A stretch of DNA of 47,342 nt from NCBI RefSeq assembly GCF_002940065.1, contig NZ_MDEJ01000015.1:1-47342 (forward strand), written 5' to 3'. Of this stretch, positions 1-8,808 are shown in pieces. Numbering within the stretch: position 1 is the first letter of the stretch; every line of letters begins with the position of its first letter. The notes beneath the pieces are model-generated. The model was not told the DNA's origin. It searched no databases and was given only the letters and a program-made list of their open reading frames with translations. Source of the stretch: Xanthomonas populi. Its GTDB lineage: Bacteria; Pseudomonadota; Gammaproteobacteria; Xanthomonadales; Xanthomonadaceae. Position numbers and translations under genes: made by a program.

Positions 1-72
1 GAGCGATTACGCACACTGCCCGAACACGTCTACAACCAGATGGTCATGGGCTGAAAAACGTGGGGATACCTC
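1..72 (+). other. Non-metH sequence at left edge; possible 3' end of a mobile-element ORF
   Basis: Similarity to MetH on the minus strand stops at about base 73, right after the encoded YDELDPE. The bases to the left do not continue MetH in any minus-strand frame. On the plus strand an open frame enters from the window edge and ends at a TGA at 52-54, with the C-terminal residues [12 protein letters not shown]. An insertion sequence or rearrangement joined to metH would explain this. The family of the ORF is not recognised, so the mobile-element reading is inference. Confidence 0.3.
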
Positions 73-1543
73 AGGGTCCAGCTCGTCGTAGATCGGCATG
101 CCGCCGGCGTTGACGATGCCCATCTCCATGCCGGCCTTGATCGAACGGAACAGAAACACCGAATGGATCGCCTGGCGCACCATTTCGTTGCCGCGCAACG
201 AGAACGACACGTTGGGAACACCGCCGGAAATATGGCAATGCGGCAGCGTGCGCTTGATCTCGCGGGTGGCTTGGATGAAGTCCACCGCGTCGTTGGCGTG
301 CTCCTAGATGCCGGTGCCAGGGCAAAGAGATTCGGGTCGAAGATGATGTCTTCGGGTGGGAATCCCCTCTGCTCGGTCAGCACCTTGTAGGCGCGCGTGC
401 AGATCTCCACCTTGCGTGCGCAGGTATCGGCCTTGCCCACTTCATCGAAGGCCATCACCACCGCGGCAGCGCCATAGCGCAGCACCTTGCGCGCCTGTTC
501 GATGAACAGCGCTTCGCTTTGAGCAGGCCGGCTTGCGCAAATTCGCGCAAGGTCTGGGCCATCTCTTCCGGGGTTTCGTCGTACTCGCCGACGGCATTCG
601 GCAGGCCGGCGTTTGGATGCGCACTGACGTAAGCATCGGCAATCTGCGCCAGCGTTTCTACGTGTGGGCGCAGATCCTTTGCACCGAGCGCGCAGTTCAA
701 GCCCACCGGCAGCGGCCGCCCGTGCGCGACCGAGGCATAGAACGCCTGTGCAGTTTGGCCAGACAACGTGCGACCTGAGGCGTCGGTGATGGTGCCGGAG
801 ATCATCACCCGCCGCCGGCCGCCGCGTGCTTGGAACACTTCTTCGATCGCATACAGCGCGGCCTTGGCGTTGAGCGTGTTGAAGATGGTGTCCACCATCA
901 GCGTATCGGCGCCGCCGTCGATCAAGCCGTCGATGGCTTCGCGATAGGTCTCGCGCAACGCATCGAAACTGGTGCTGCGATACCCGAGATCGTTGACGCC
1001 CGGGCTGATCGAAGCGGTGCGGCTGGTGGGGCCCAGCACGCCGATCACAAAGCGCGGTTGTGCGGGGTCAATGCTTCGAGGTCGTCGCGGCATGCGCGCG
1101 CGACCTGCGCGCCGGCCTTGTTCAATTCGTACACCAGATGTTCCAGGTGATAGTCGGCCTGGCCCACCGAGGTCGCATTGCAGGTATTGGTTTCCAGCAG
1201 GTCGCACCGGCGTCCAGATAGGCGCGATGGATGCCGGCGATGCTCTCCGCGCGGCTCAGCAACAGCAGATCGTTATTGCTCTTCAGATCGTGGCCTTCCG
1301 GAGCGTGGGCGTGATCGCAGCCCGGCCCGTGAACGTGCACCTGCGCGCTGTCGTAGCCGCCGGCAAAGCGCGTGCCGCGGTAGTCGGGCTCCTGCAGATC
1401 GCGGCGCTGGATCATGGTGCCCATCGCGCCGTCGATGATGAGGATGCGTTCGCGCAACGCAGCGTTGAGTTTTTCGGCGCGCTCGGGGTGCAGCCAGGGC
1501 AGGGAAAACGAGATTGCGGATTGCTGAGTTGTGCAGACGTCAT
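73..1543 (-). pseudogene. metH: metH remnant: cobalamin-dependent methionine synthase N-terminal part, multiply disrupted
   Basis: This encodes pieces of the homocysteine- and folate-binding modules of methionine synthase, which makes methionine from homocysteine and methyltetrahydrofolate. Recognisable blocks are [76 protein letters not shown] and [14 protein letters not shown]. The blocks lie in different frames, with shifts near 1200, near 1065 and near 318. A deletion junction at about 517-525 joins AQAGLL directly to EALFIEQA and removes roughly 150 residues, including the GGCCG zinc-ligand motif. A TAG at 304-306 replaces an expected Glu in TGIEEH. Homology ends near 73. The ATG at 1543-1541 overlaps the TGA of the upstream regulator gene (ATGA), so it was once the second gene of that operon. 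It cannot make a working enzyme. Confidence 0.9.
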
Positions 1544-2535
1544 GACCCGGTGCTCGGCAAGGCACTGCTCTTGCTTTCAACGACGACCGCATCGCGACTT
1601 CCGATTCCCGGCTTCATCGCAATCAACGAAATCACCTCGAAATGCGGCGGGCGCTTCTCGCGCGTCACCGTTTCCAGGCTTGACACGTCCAGCCCGGCTT
1701 TCTCGGCGAACTTGCGCAATTCCTTGGACGCAAAACCGAGGTTGACATGGCCGTAGGCATGCACGGCTGCGCGATGCTCGTGCTTGGCCAGGCTGCACAG
1801 CAGTAACCGGCCACCCGGGCGCAGCACGCGCGCGGATTCGGCCACCGCTTGCGCCGGTTTTGCCGCGTAGGTGAGCGCGTGCATCAGCACCACCAGGTCG
1901 AAGCTGGCATCGGGAAACGGCAGTGCATGCATGTCGCCCTCGCGTACTTCCACATTGCGCAGCTTGCGCAAGCGCTCGCTGGCGGCCGCGACCACGCGCG
2001 CACTGGTGTCGATGCAGATGTAGCGGGTGGCGTGCGGGGCCACCAGCTCGGCCAGCACGCCGTCGCCGGAAGCGATGTCGAGCACGTCGCCGGTTTCCAA
2101 CAAGGGCAGTGCGGTGCGCGCCAGCGCTTCCCAGGTGCGACCGGGCGAGTAATGCCGCTCCATATCGCCGGCCACCGAATCGGCCCAGTTCTGATCGGCG
2201 GCGCGATTGGCCAGCACGGTGGCCACGCGCTCGGCGTCCTGGCGTAGCAGCGGGTCGTCGCTGCCGGTGCTCAGTGCCAGCCACAAGGCGCGCTGCGCCG
2301 GGTCCAGCGATACCTCATCGAAGCGGTAATAGGCCGACACGCCGGCGCGACGGTCGCGTACCAGCCCGGCTTCCTTGAGCTTGGCCAGGTGCGTGGACAC
2401 GCGCGGCTGGGCCAGACGGGTGATGGCCGACAGCTCGGCCACGGTGAGTTCTTCCTGCTCAAGCAAGGTCAGCAGGCGCACTCGGGTAGCGTCGGCAAAC
2501 ACCTTCAGGCGCGCCGACCAGTCTTCCAGATCCAT
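1540..2535 (-). CDS. ArsR-family regulator fused to a SAM-dependent methyltransferase domain (SahR-like)
   Basis: 331 residues. Residues 1-90 form an ArsR winged helix ([32 protein letters not shown]). Residues about 150-300 are a class I methyltransferase fold ([41 protein letters not shown]). ArsR-methyltransferase fusions next to methionine-cycle genes include the SahR type, which senses S-adenosylhomocysteine in some Proteobacteria. The gene overlaps the metH start by ATGA, so control of the methionine cycle is likely but inferred. I chose the ATG at 2535 because [18 protein letters not shown] matches ArsR N-termini; an upstream in-frame ATG at 2604 would read through the operator. A 28-bp inverted repeat begins three bases upstream and would cover the ribosome binding site, suggesting autorepression. 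No typical metal-binding ELCVCDL motif is seen. Confidence 0.85.
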   Translation of the reverse strand: MDLEDWSARLKVFADATRVRLLTLLEQEELTVAELSAITRLAQPRVSTHLAKLKEAGLVRDRRAGVSAYYRFDEVSLDPAQRALWLALSTGSDDPLLRQDAERVATVLANRAADQNWADSVAGDMERHYSPGRTWEALARTALPLLETGDVLDIASGDGVLAELVAPHATRYICIDTSARVVAAASERLRKLRNVEVREGDMHALPFPDASFDLVVLMHALTYAAKPAQAVAESARVLRPGGRLLLCSLAKHEHRAAVHAYGHVNLGFASKELRKFAEKAGLDVSSLETVTREKRPPHFEVISLIAMKPGIGSRDAVVVESKSSALPSTGS

Positions 2536-2537
2536 GA

Positions 2538-2565
2538 ATATCTCTATATCGCGATATGGAGATAT
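2538..2565. promoter_or_regulatory. 28-bp near-perfect inverted repeat, candidate operator for the ArsR/methyltransferase regulator
   Basis: The left arm ATATCTCTATATCG is mirrored by the right arm CGATATGGAGATAT about a centre at 2551/2552, with 13 of 14 base pairs matching. Each arm also contains ATAT-N4-ATAT, so two dimers could bind side by side. The site sits between the regulator start codon (2535) and the divergent acyl-CoA dehydrogenase, and is AT-rich against a GC-rich background. Binding by the adjacent regulator is inferred from position. Confidence 0.7.
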
Positions 2566-2619
2566 CTTCGGCCGGGGAGGGTGTGCGGTCAACTGCATAC
2601 GCATGCGAATGGTATTGGC

Positions 2620-2625
2620 TACAAT
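2620..2625 (+). promoter_or_regulatory. Candidate -10 element for the acyl-CoA dehydrogenase gene
   Basis: TACAAT lies 33 bases upstream of the GTG start and about 55 bases from the palindromic operator. No good -35 hexamer is visible at 16-18 bases, so this is a weak call. Confidence 0.3.
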
Positions 2626-2657
2626 GGATGCTCAGCCTTAGCCTGGAGGGATGCGAC

Positions 2658-3806
2658 GTGGATTTCAGCTTTACCGAAGAACAATTGATGATCCAGGATG
2701 TGGCGCGCCGCATCGCCCAGGAAAAGATCGCCCCCAGCGCCGAGCAGTTCGACCGCACTGGCGAGTTCCCGCTGGAGAACATCCGGCTGCTCGGCGAAAA
2801 CGGCCTGATGGGCATCGAAGTGCCGGCCGAGTACGGCGGCGCCGGCATGGACCCGATCAGCTACGCGCTGGCGATGATCGAAATTGCCGCTGCCGACGGT
2901 GCGCACTCCACCATCGTGTCGGTCAATAACTCGCTGTTCTGCACCGGCATCTTGAAGAACGGCAGCGAAGCGCAGAAGCAGCTGTACGTACGTGCGATTG
3001 CCGAAGGTGCGCACATCGGTGCGTTCGCGCTGACCGAGCCACAGTCGGGCTCGGACGCCTCGGCGATGCGCTGCCGCGCGGTGAAACAAGCTGATGGCAG
3101 TTTCGTGATCAACGGCAAGAAGAGTTGGATCACCTCCGGCCCGGTCGCCAAGTACATCGTGCTGTTTGCAGTGACCGAGCCGGACAAGGGCTCGCGTGGC
3201 ATCACCTCCTTCATGGTGGACGCCGACCGCGCCGGCTTCCATCGCGGCAAGACCGAACCCAAGTTGGGCATCCGTGCCTCGGCCACCTGCGAGATCGAGT
3301 TTGCCGCTTACATCGCGCAGCCCGATGACGTGCTGGGCGTGGAAGGCGAGGGCTTCAAGACCGCGATGAGCGTGCTCGACGCCGGCCGCATCGGCATCGC
3401 CTCGCAGGCGGTCGGCATCGCGCGTGCGGCCTACGAGGCCACGCTGGCCTATGTGAAGGAGCGCAAGGCCTTCGGCGTGGCCATCGGCACTTTCCAGATG
3501 ACCCAGGCCAAGATCGCCGACATGAAGTGCAAGCTGGATGCGGCGCTGCTGCTCACGCTTCGCGCGGCCTGGTTGAAGGGGCAGGGGCGCAAGTTCGGCA
3601 CCGAAGCGGCCGTGGCCAAACTCACCGCCTCGGAAGCGGCGATGTGGATCACCCATCAAGCGGTGCAGATCCATGGCGGCATGGGCTACTCGAAGGAAAT
3701 GCCGCTGGAGCGTTACTTCCGCGATGCCAAGATCACCGAGATCTACGAAGGCACCTCGGAAATCCAGCGCCTGGTGATTGCGCGCGCCGAGACGGGTTTG
3801 CGCTGA
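2658..3806 (+). CDS. Acyl-CoA dehydrogenase
   Basis: 382 residues, the usual length for short/medium-chain FAD-dependent acyl-CoA dehydrogenases, which put the alpha-beta double bond into acyl-CoA and pass electrons to ETF. Visible motifs are the N-terminal helices (FSFTEEQLMIQDVARR), the FAD/substrate segment GAFALTEPQSGSDASAM, GKKSWITSG, and the C-terminal signature with LERYFRDAKITEIYEGTSEIQ. Glu364 of YEGT sits at the catalytic-base position. The GTG at 2658 is preceded by GGAGGG at 2645-2650, which decides the start. An upstream in-frame reading would pass through the regulatory region. The chain specificity (butyryl, isobutyryl or other) cannot be told from the sequence. The gene is divergent from the ArsR/methyltransferase gene and may share its operator region. 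Confidence 0.93.
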   Translation: MDFSFTEEQLMIQDVARRIAQEKIAPSAEQFDRTGEFPLENIRLLGENGLMGIEVPAEYGGAGMDPISYALAMIEIAAADGAHSTIVSVNNSLFCTGILKNGSEAQKQLYVRAIAEGAHIGAFALTEPQSGSDASAMRCRAVKQADGSFVINGKKSWITSGPVAKYIVLFAVTEPDKGSRGITSFMVDADRAGFHRGKTEPKLGIRASATCEIEFAAYIAQPDDVLGVEGEGFKTAMSVLDAGRIGIASQAVGIARAAYEATLAYVKERKAFGVAIGTFQMTQAKIADMKCKLDAALLLTLRAAWLKGQGRKFGTEAAVAKLTASEAAMWITHQAVQIHGGMGYSKEMPLERYFRDAKITEIYEGTSEIQRLVIARAETGLR

Positions 3807-4092
3807 TCCTGGCGTGCTTCAGCACACCTCAGCGTGGTGGTGCTGGAGCGCCTGCGTGGTGTGTGAGCGCATTGATATCCGTCAAGGGATGTCGTACTCC
3901 GGCGTTTGCCGATCGTTTGCGCCAAGCCTGGATTGCGTTCAAGCGCGTCTGTGTTCTTTCATTCGTATGCGAGGGTGGTGAGCGCATCTGTTGCATCGCG
4001 GTGCGCGCATCTGCGCGGCATCTCGCAACCCGCTTGTGAGCGTGCACGCGGGCAGGCCACAATCGACGGTCTCCAGATCAGAGGGCGTGCCC

Positions 4093-5616
4093 ATGTCCTT
4101 GCTCTCGCAGTTGCTTCGCCGCCGTACGCGGCCAGCCGTTATTGCAGCTGTTCTCGCATGTGCGTGCGTATCGACTGCCGCAATGCCGGTGCTCGCACAA
4201 ACGCCGCCGCCCTCGATCGTGCCCACCGACCGCTTGCAGGAGGCGTGGTGGGCGCAGCGGCATGCGCAGGTGCTGGACGAGGTCAGGCGGCATCCGGACA
4301 CGCCGCTGCTGATGATCGGCGATTCGATTACCCAGAACTACGAAAAATCCAAGGCGCCGGACGAAGCGTTTCAGCCGACCTGGCAGACCTTCTACGGCAG
4401 CCGCGGCGCGCTCAATCTGGGCTTCAGCGGCGACGGTACCGAAAACGTGTTGTGGCGGCTGGCCAACGGCGAGGTCGAGGGCCTGCAGCCCAAGGTCGCA
4501 TTGGTGCTGATCGGCACCAACAACACCGGCCATCTCGGTCAGACCGCCGAGCAGACCCAGTTGGGCATCGACGCAGTGGTGGCGGCGATCGAGCAGAAGC
4601 TGCCGCGCACGCACATCTTGTTGGTGAGCGTGCTGCCCAGCGACATCTCCAGCGAGAAGTCGCGCCGCGATGCGCAGATCAACCAGGGCCTGGCGGTACG
4701 TTATGGCGACAATCCGCGTGTGAGCTATCTGGATGTAGGGTCGATCTTTCTGTGCGATGGCAAGCTGCGCACAGAGTTATTCTACGACACACGGTTCCGC
4801 CCGCCTGCCGGCGCCTTGCATCCGGACACGCAAGGCCAGCGCATGTTGGCCGAAGCGATCGAACCGACCCTTGCACGGCTGCTCGGCGAGCCGCCGGTCA
4901 AGCCGGTCGCCGAGCTCGGCCGCGATTTTGCGACGTCGCTGATTCCGGTCGATTGGCTAGAGCAAGACTCGTACGATTGGTATGCGCGTCATCATGCGGC
5001 GCTCGCCGCAGCGCGCACGCGCAAGCCGGACGTGGTGATGATCGGCGACTCGATCACGCATTTCTGGGCTGGCCCACCGCAGGCCACGCGCGTCAGTGGC
5101 GCGCAATCGTGGCAGTGGTTGTACGGCACGCGGCCGGTGCTGAATCTAGGCTTCGGCTGGGACCGCACCCAGAACGTGCTCTGGCGGATCCGTCAGGGCG
5201 AGCTCGACGGTCTGGATCCGCAATGGGTGGTGCTGCATCTCGGCACCAACAACCTCACCGGCACCGCGCAGTCCCGCGCGAGCACGCCGGCCGAGGCCGC
5301 GCAGGGCGTGGAGGCGGTGGTGAACGAAGTGCGTCGCCGCTTGCCCAACAGCAAGCTGATCCTGATGGCGATCATGCCGCGCGGCCGCCATGCGGGCGAC
5401 GCACAGCGTGCACCGATCGCCGAGACCAACCGCTTGCTGGCCGCGCGCTATGCCAAGGATCCGTCAGTGCGTCTGGTCGATATCGGCAAGCAACTGCTGC
5501 AGCCCGACGGCACGTTGCCCGAGACGCTAATGCCTGACGGCACGCATCCCAGTGAAGCGGGCTATGCGATCTGGGCAAATGCGCTGCGCGAGGCGGGGAT
5601 CACGGCCTCGCCATAG
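4093..5616 (+). CDS. Exported tandem-domain SGNH/GDSL hydrolase
   Basis: 507 residues made of two related SGNH esterase domains after a signal peptide (VIAAVLACACVSTAAMPVLA, cut before QTPPP). Domain 1 has block I LMIGDSITQNYE (Ser78), block II LNLGFSGDGTENVLWRL, block III LIGTNNTGH and a C-terminal ALHPDTQG (His243). Domain 2 has MIGDSITHFWAG (Ser320), LGFGWDRTQNVLWRI, LGTNNLTG and PDGTHPSEAGY (Asp482, His485). Domain 2 therefore has the full Ser-Asp-His set. Domain 1 reads AGALH where D-x-x-H is expected, so its Asp seems to be missing. The layout resembles PAF-acetylhydrolase-beta/acetylesterase-like proteins acting on acetylated glycans outside the cytoplasm; the substrate is unknown. The ATG at 4093 follows GAGGG at 4081-4085. 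The gene stands alone, and the 286 bases before it hold nothing I can identify. Confidence 0.85.
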   Translation: MSLLSQLLRRRTRPAVIAAVLACACVSTAAMPVLAQTPPPSIVPTDRLQEAWWAQRHAQVLDEVRRHPDTPLLMIGDSITQNYEKSKAPDEAFQPTWQTFYGSRGALNLGFSGDGTENVLWRLANGEVEGLQPKVALVLIGTNNTGHLGQTAEQTQLGIDAVVAAIEQKLPRTHILLVSVLPSDISSEKSRRDAQINQGLAVRYGDNPRVSYLDVGSIFLCDGKLRTELFYDTRFRPPAGALHPDTQGQRMLAEAIEPTLARLLGEPPVKPVAELGRDFATSLIPVDWLEQDSYDWYARHHAALAAARTRKPDVVMIGDSITHFWAGPPQATRVSGAQSWQWLYGTRPVLNLGFGWDRTQNVLWRIRQGELDGLDPQWVVLHLGTNNLTGTAQSRASTPAEAAQGVEAVVNEVRRRLPNSKLILMAIMPRGRHAGDAQRAPIAETNRLLAARYAKDPSVRLVDIGKQLLQPDGTLPETLMPDGTHPSEAGYAIWANALREAGITASP

Positions 5617-5810
5617 CCTTGCGCCTGCAGCAGCTTCGAATGAGGCTGCTGTCGTCAGGCCATATCGCTTTGCATGGCGCGCCCGCTGATACAGCGCAGC
5701 GGGGGGTGATCGCTTGACGCTCCGGTACCCACACACAGCCACTCATCCAGCCGACCGACAACCCGGCGACTCAGCAGCACGCAAGCATTTTCAGACACCA
5801 GAAACCAGAA

Positions 5811-5837
5811 GACCCCCGATCGCTCGGGGGTCTTTTT
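5811..5837 (+). terminator. Rho-independent terminator between the SGNH gene and tRNA-Leu
   Basis: A nine-base perfect stem, GACCCCCGA / TCGGGGGTC, with loop TCGC is followed by five Ts on the plus strand. On the minus strand it lies just past the tRNA 3' end but its T tract there is weak (TTCTGGTTT). It may stop transcription from both sides. The 195 bases between the SGNH stop codon and this hairpin hold nothing recognisable. Confidence 0.75.
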
Positions 5838-5842
5838 AAAAC

Positions 5843-5929
5843 TGGTGCCCAGAAGAGGACTCGAACCTCCACGAAGTTGCCCCCGCTAGCACCTGAAGCT
5901 AGTGCGTCTACCAATTCCGCCACCTGGGC
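5843..5929 (-). tRNA. tRNA-Leu (anticodon CAG)
   Basis: On the minus strand the 87-nt cloverleaf begins GCCCAGGTGGCGGAATTGG and ends GGGC-A-CCA, with CCA encoded. The anticodon arm is CTAGC-TTCAGGT-GCTAG, giving anticodon CAG, which reads CUG. A long variable arm (GGGGGCAACTTC) marks it as class II leucine tRNA, and the T-loop GGTTCGAGTCC is intact. Confidence 0.97.
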
Positions 5930-6050
5930 AAGGTGAGCCGCTAATTTTGCAGGCTCCTGACAAGCTTGTCAATGAGGGGCGTCGGCGATCTGCGCCTGGA
6001 CGGGCCGGCTTTCAGCCCACATCACGGCTGCACGGGGTAATATGGTGGCA

Positions 6051-8591
6051 ATGACCAAGAAAAACACCCCAGATTCCGATCGGCCGAGTCGCCGCAATTC
6101 CGCCAGCATTGACGAGCCCACCACCGCCGAAAAACAGAAGTTGCCGGGGTGGATGCCGGACTTTCTGGTTCGCGCCGCCGCTGGCGCCTCGACCAAGTCC
6201 GCCAACAAGCGCGCTGCCGATAAAGCGGCGCAGGTCTCGCCGGAGCTGCAAGTAGCGCCGCCGCTGCCTCAACCGCCGGCTCCGCGCGCACCGCATCCGC
6301 GCAAGAGCGGCCCGCCTGCGCCGCCGCCGGAACACCTGGTGCCAGTCCAGGTCGCCACTGCCGCTGCCGCTGAATTCAAGGACCCGCACGCCGATCGCGA
6401 AGCACTGCGTTACGCCGAGCCGATCGCCAGCCGCGAAGCCATCCTGCAGCTGCTCGAATCCTGCGACGGCCCGCAAACCGCCGAAGAAATCGCCGAACAA
6501 CTGCATCTGAGCGACCGCATCGATGCGTTGGGCAAGCGCCTGTCCGCGATGGTGCGCGAAGCGCAGCTGGTGCAGAACCGCCTTGGCGGCTACGCACCTG
6601 TGCAGCAAACCAGCCTGATCGCCGGCGTGGTGATCGCCAATCCGGAAGGCTTTGGCTTCCTCAAGCCGGACGAAGGGGGCGACGATCTGTTCCTGCCGCC
6701 GTACGAAATGCGCAAGGTCATGCACGGCGATCGTGCGCTGGCCAACGTCACCGGCATTGACCGCCGCGGTCGTCGCGAAGGTGCGATTGCACGGGTGCTC
6801 GAACGCCGTATTTCGCGCATGCTCGGGCGCTTTTTCTACGAGCACGGCGTGGCCTACGTCGACCCGGACGACAAGCGCGTGCAACGCAATGTGCAGATCG
6901 CACCGGACGGCATCGGCGAAGCACGCGAGGGGCAGTTGGTGGTGTGCGAACTGATCGCGCCACCAGATGCACGTCGCCCCGCGATCGGCAAGATCATCGC
7001 GGTGCTTGGCGACAAGCTGACCCCGTCGCTGGTGGTGGAAATGGCCATCCACGGCCACGAACTGCCGCATGAATTCCCGCAGGAAGTGCTGGACGAAGCG
7101 GCTGCTGTGCCGCTGGTGGTCGAGCCGCAGATGATCGGCGGGCGTGTGGACCTGCGGCAGATGCCGCTGGTCACCATCGACGGCGAAGACGCCAAGGATT
7201 TCGACGACGCGGTGTATTGCGAATCCAACGCCGACGGGTTCCGTCTGGTGGTGGCGATTGCCGACGTGTCCAACTACGTGCGTCCCGGCACGCCGCTGGA
7301 CAACGAAGCACAGAAGCGTGCCACCTCGGTGTATTTCCCGGGTTTTGTGGTGCCGATGCTGCCGGAGACGCTGTCCAACGGCATCTGCTCGTTGATGCCC
7401 AAGGTCGACCGCATGTGCTTCGTCTGCGACATGCAGGTGGGGCGCGATGGTGAAGTCACCGGCTCGCGTTTCTACGAAGCGGTGATGAACTCGCACGCAC
7501 GCCTGACCTACAACCAGGTCTGGAAGGCAGTCGGCGAAGACGATGCCGACACCAAGGCCTTTATCGGCCCGTTGTTGCCGCAGGTGCAGCGTCTGCATCA
7601 GCTCTACAACGTGTTGTCCAAGGCGCGCACACATCGTGGCGCGATCGAATTCGAAACCTCCGAAGTACGCTTCGTGCTCGACAACGCCGGTGAGGTCACA
7701 CAGGCCGGCATGCTGGTGCGTAACGATGCGCACAAGCTGATCGAAGAATGCATGATTGCTGCCAACGTGGAAGCCGCGCGTTATCTGCTTAGCATGCATG
7801 TGCCGGCGCCGTATCGCGTGCACGAGCGGCCGCCGGAGAGCAAGTTCGAAGACCTGCTGGAGTTTCTCAAGGAATTCCAGCTGAGCCTGCCGGCGTGGAG
7901 CAAGGTGCGCCCCGGCGACTACACCAAGTTGCTGAAGAAGGTGCGTGCGCGCCCGGATGCTGCCCTGCTGGAATCGGTGCTGCTGCGCAGCCAGAGCCTG
8001 GCGGTGTACTCGCCCGACAACAACGGTCATTTCGGTCTGGCATTGGATGCGTATGCGCACTTCACCTCGCCGATCCGGCGTTACCCGGATCTGCTGGTGC
8101 ACCGCGCGATCAAGCATGCGTTGACCGGCGCCAGCCCGGAAAAATATATCTACGCCCCGCGTCAGATGGGGGCGTTGTCGCTGCAGTGTTCCGAGCGTGG
8201 GCGGCGTGCCGACGAGGCCGAACGCGAAGTCGACGAGCGTTATCGCGCCGCGTGGATGGAAAAGCATGTCGGCAGCCAGTTCGATGGCGTGATCAGCGGT
8301 GTGACCGGGTTCGGCCTGTTCGTGGAATTGAACGAATCCAAGGTCAACGGCCTGGTGCATGTCACCCAGTTGCCGCAGGACTATTACCAGTTCGATCCGA
8401 TCCGCAAGACGCTCAGTGGCGAGCGTCGTGGCCGCGCATTCCGCCTGGGCGACCCGGTGCGGGTGCTGGTGCTCAAGGCGAGCATGGAAGAGCGCAAGAT
8501 CGACTTCCGCCTGGCCGAAGATCGCGGCGATTCGCCCGAACCGCCGCCGCCGCGCGCTCAGCCGGCCAAGCGCAAGAAGAAGCAGTACTAA
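6051..8591 (+). CDS. rnr: Ribonuclease R
   Basis: About 846 residues. This is a 3'-5' exoribonuclease that degrades structured RNA and acts in rRNA/mRNA quality control. An unusually long basic, Pro/Ala-rich N-terminal extension (first about 120 residues) precedes a winged-helix segment (SREAILQLLESCDGPQTAEE), cold-shock domains (GVVIANPEGFGFLKPD), the RNB catalytic domain (LVTIDGEDAKDFDDAVY with the metal-binding Asp cluster) and a C-terminal S1 domain (GVISGVTGFGLFVELNE), ending in a lysine-rich tail. Starts are possible at 6042 or 6051. MTKKNTP at 6051 looks more natural, but neither has a strong ribosome binding site. It is followed by rlmB on the same strand, the same order as in E. coli, with a 217-base gap holding nothing I recognise. 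Confidence 0.95.
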   Translation: MTKKNTPDSDRPSRRNSASIDEPTTAEKQKLPGWMPDFLVRAAAGASTKSANKRAADKAAQVSPELQVAPPLPQPPAPRAPHPRKSGPPAPPPEHLVPVQVATAAAAEFKDPHADREALRYAEPIASREAILQLLESCDGPQTAEEIAEQLHLSDRIDALGKRLSAMVREAQLVQNRLGGYAPVQQTSLIAGVVIANPEGFGFLKPDEGGDDLFLPPYEMRKVMHGDRALANVTGIDRRGRREGAIARVLERRISRMLGRFFYEHGVAYVDPDDKRVQRNVQIAPDGIGEAREGQLVVCELIAPPDARRPAIGKIIAVLGDKLTPSLVVEMAIHGHELPHEFPQEVLDEAAAVPLVVEPQMIGGRVDLRQMPLVTIDGEDAKDFDDAVYCESNADGFRLVVAIADVSNYVRPGTPLDNEAQKRATSVYFPGFVVPMLPETLSNGICSLMPKVDRMCFVCDMQVGRDGEVTGSRFYEAVMNSHARLTYNQVWKAVGEDDADTKAFIGPLLPQVQRLHQLYNVLSKARTHRGAIEFETSEVRFVLDNAGEVTQAGMLVRNDAHKLIEECMIAANVEAARYLLSMHVPAPYRVHERPPESKFEDLLEFLKEFQLSLPAWSKVRPGDYTKLLKKVRARPDAALLESVLLRSQSLAVYSPDNNGHFGLALDAYAHFTSPIRRYPDLLVHRAIKHALTGASPEKYIYAPRQMGALSLQCSERGRRADEAEREVDERYRAAWMEKHVGSQFDGVISGVTGFGLFVELNESKVNGLVHVTQLPQDYYQFDPIRKTLSGERRGRAFRLGDPVRVLVLKASMEERKIDFRLAEDRGDSPEPPPPRAQPAKRKKKQY

Positions 8592-8808
8592 AAGTGGCTA
8601 ACAAAACTGCGCAGGGGTTTTGACAGCCGCTCTTAGCGTGTCGACACCATCGCGAGCATCCGTTTGGCGGCTGCTCGCGGTGCGTACGAAGACGGCAGCA
8701 GGCCGCTGCTGCGAAGGCTCTCCACCGTCACCGCCGTCCAAACCACGGCCGTGACGTGGCAGGCCGCAGGCCCTACCATTCCTCTTTATCTCTTCGTATG
8801 CCCGCGCA

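Noticed and set aside
2556-2657. An N-terminal extension of the acyl-CoA dehydrogenase from ATG 2556
   Set aside because: It would translate the operator and promoter region; the ribosome binding site and family alignment support GTG 2658.
1540-2660. A possible SAH or SAM riboswitch in the metH region
   Set aside because: The gap before the regulator contains only a DNA-type palindrome and no riboswitch-like core; metH has no leader because it overlaps the regulator.
6012-8360. A 782-residue open frame antisense to rnr
   Set aside because: High-GC shadow of the real gene; the composition is His/Arg/Gln-rich without family motifs, and RNase R on the other strand is unmistakable.
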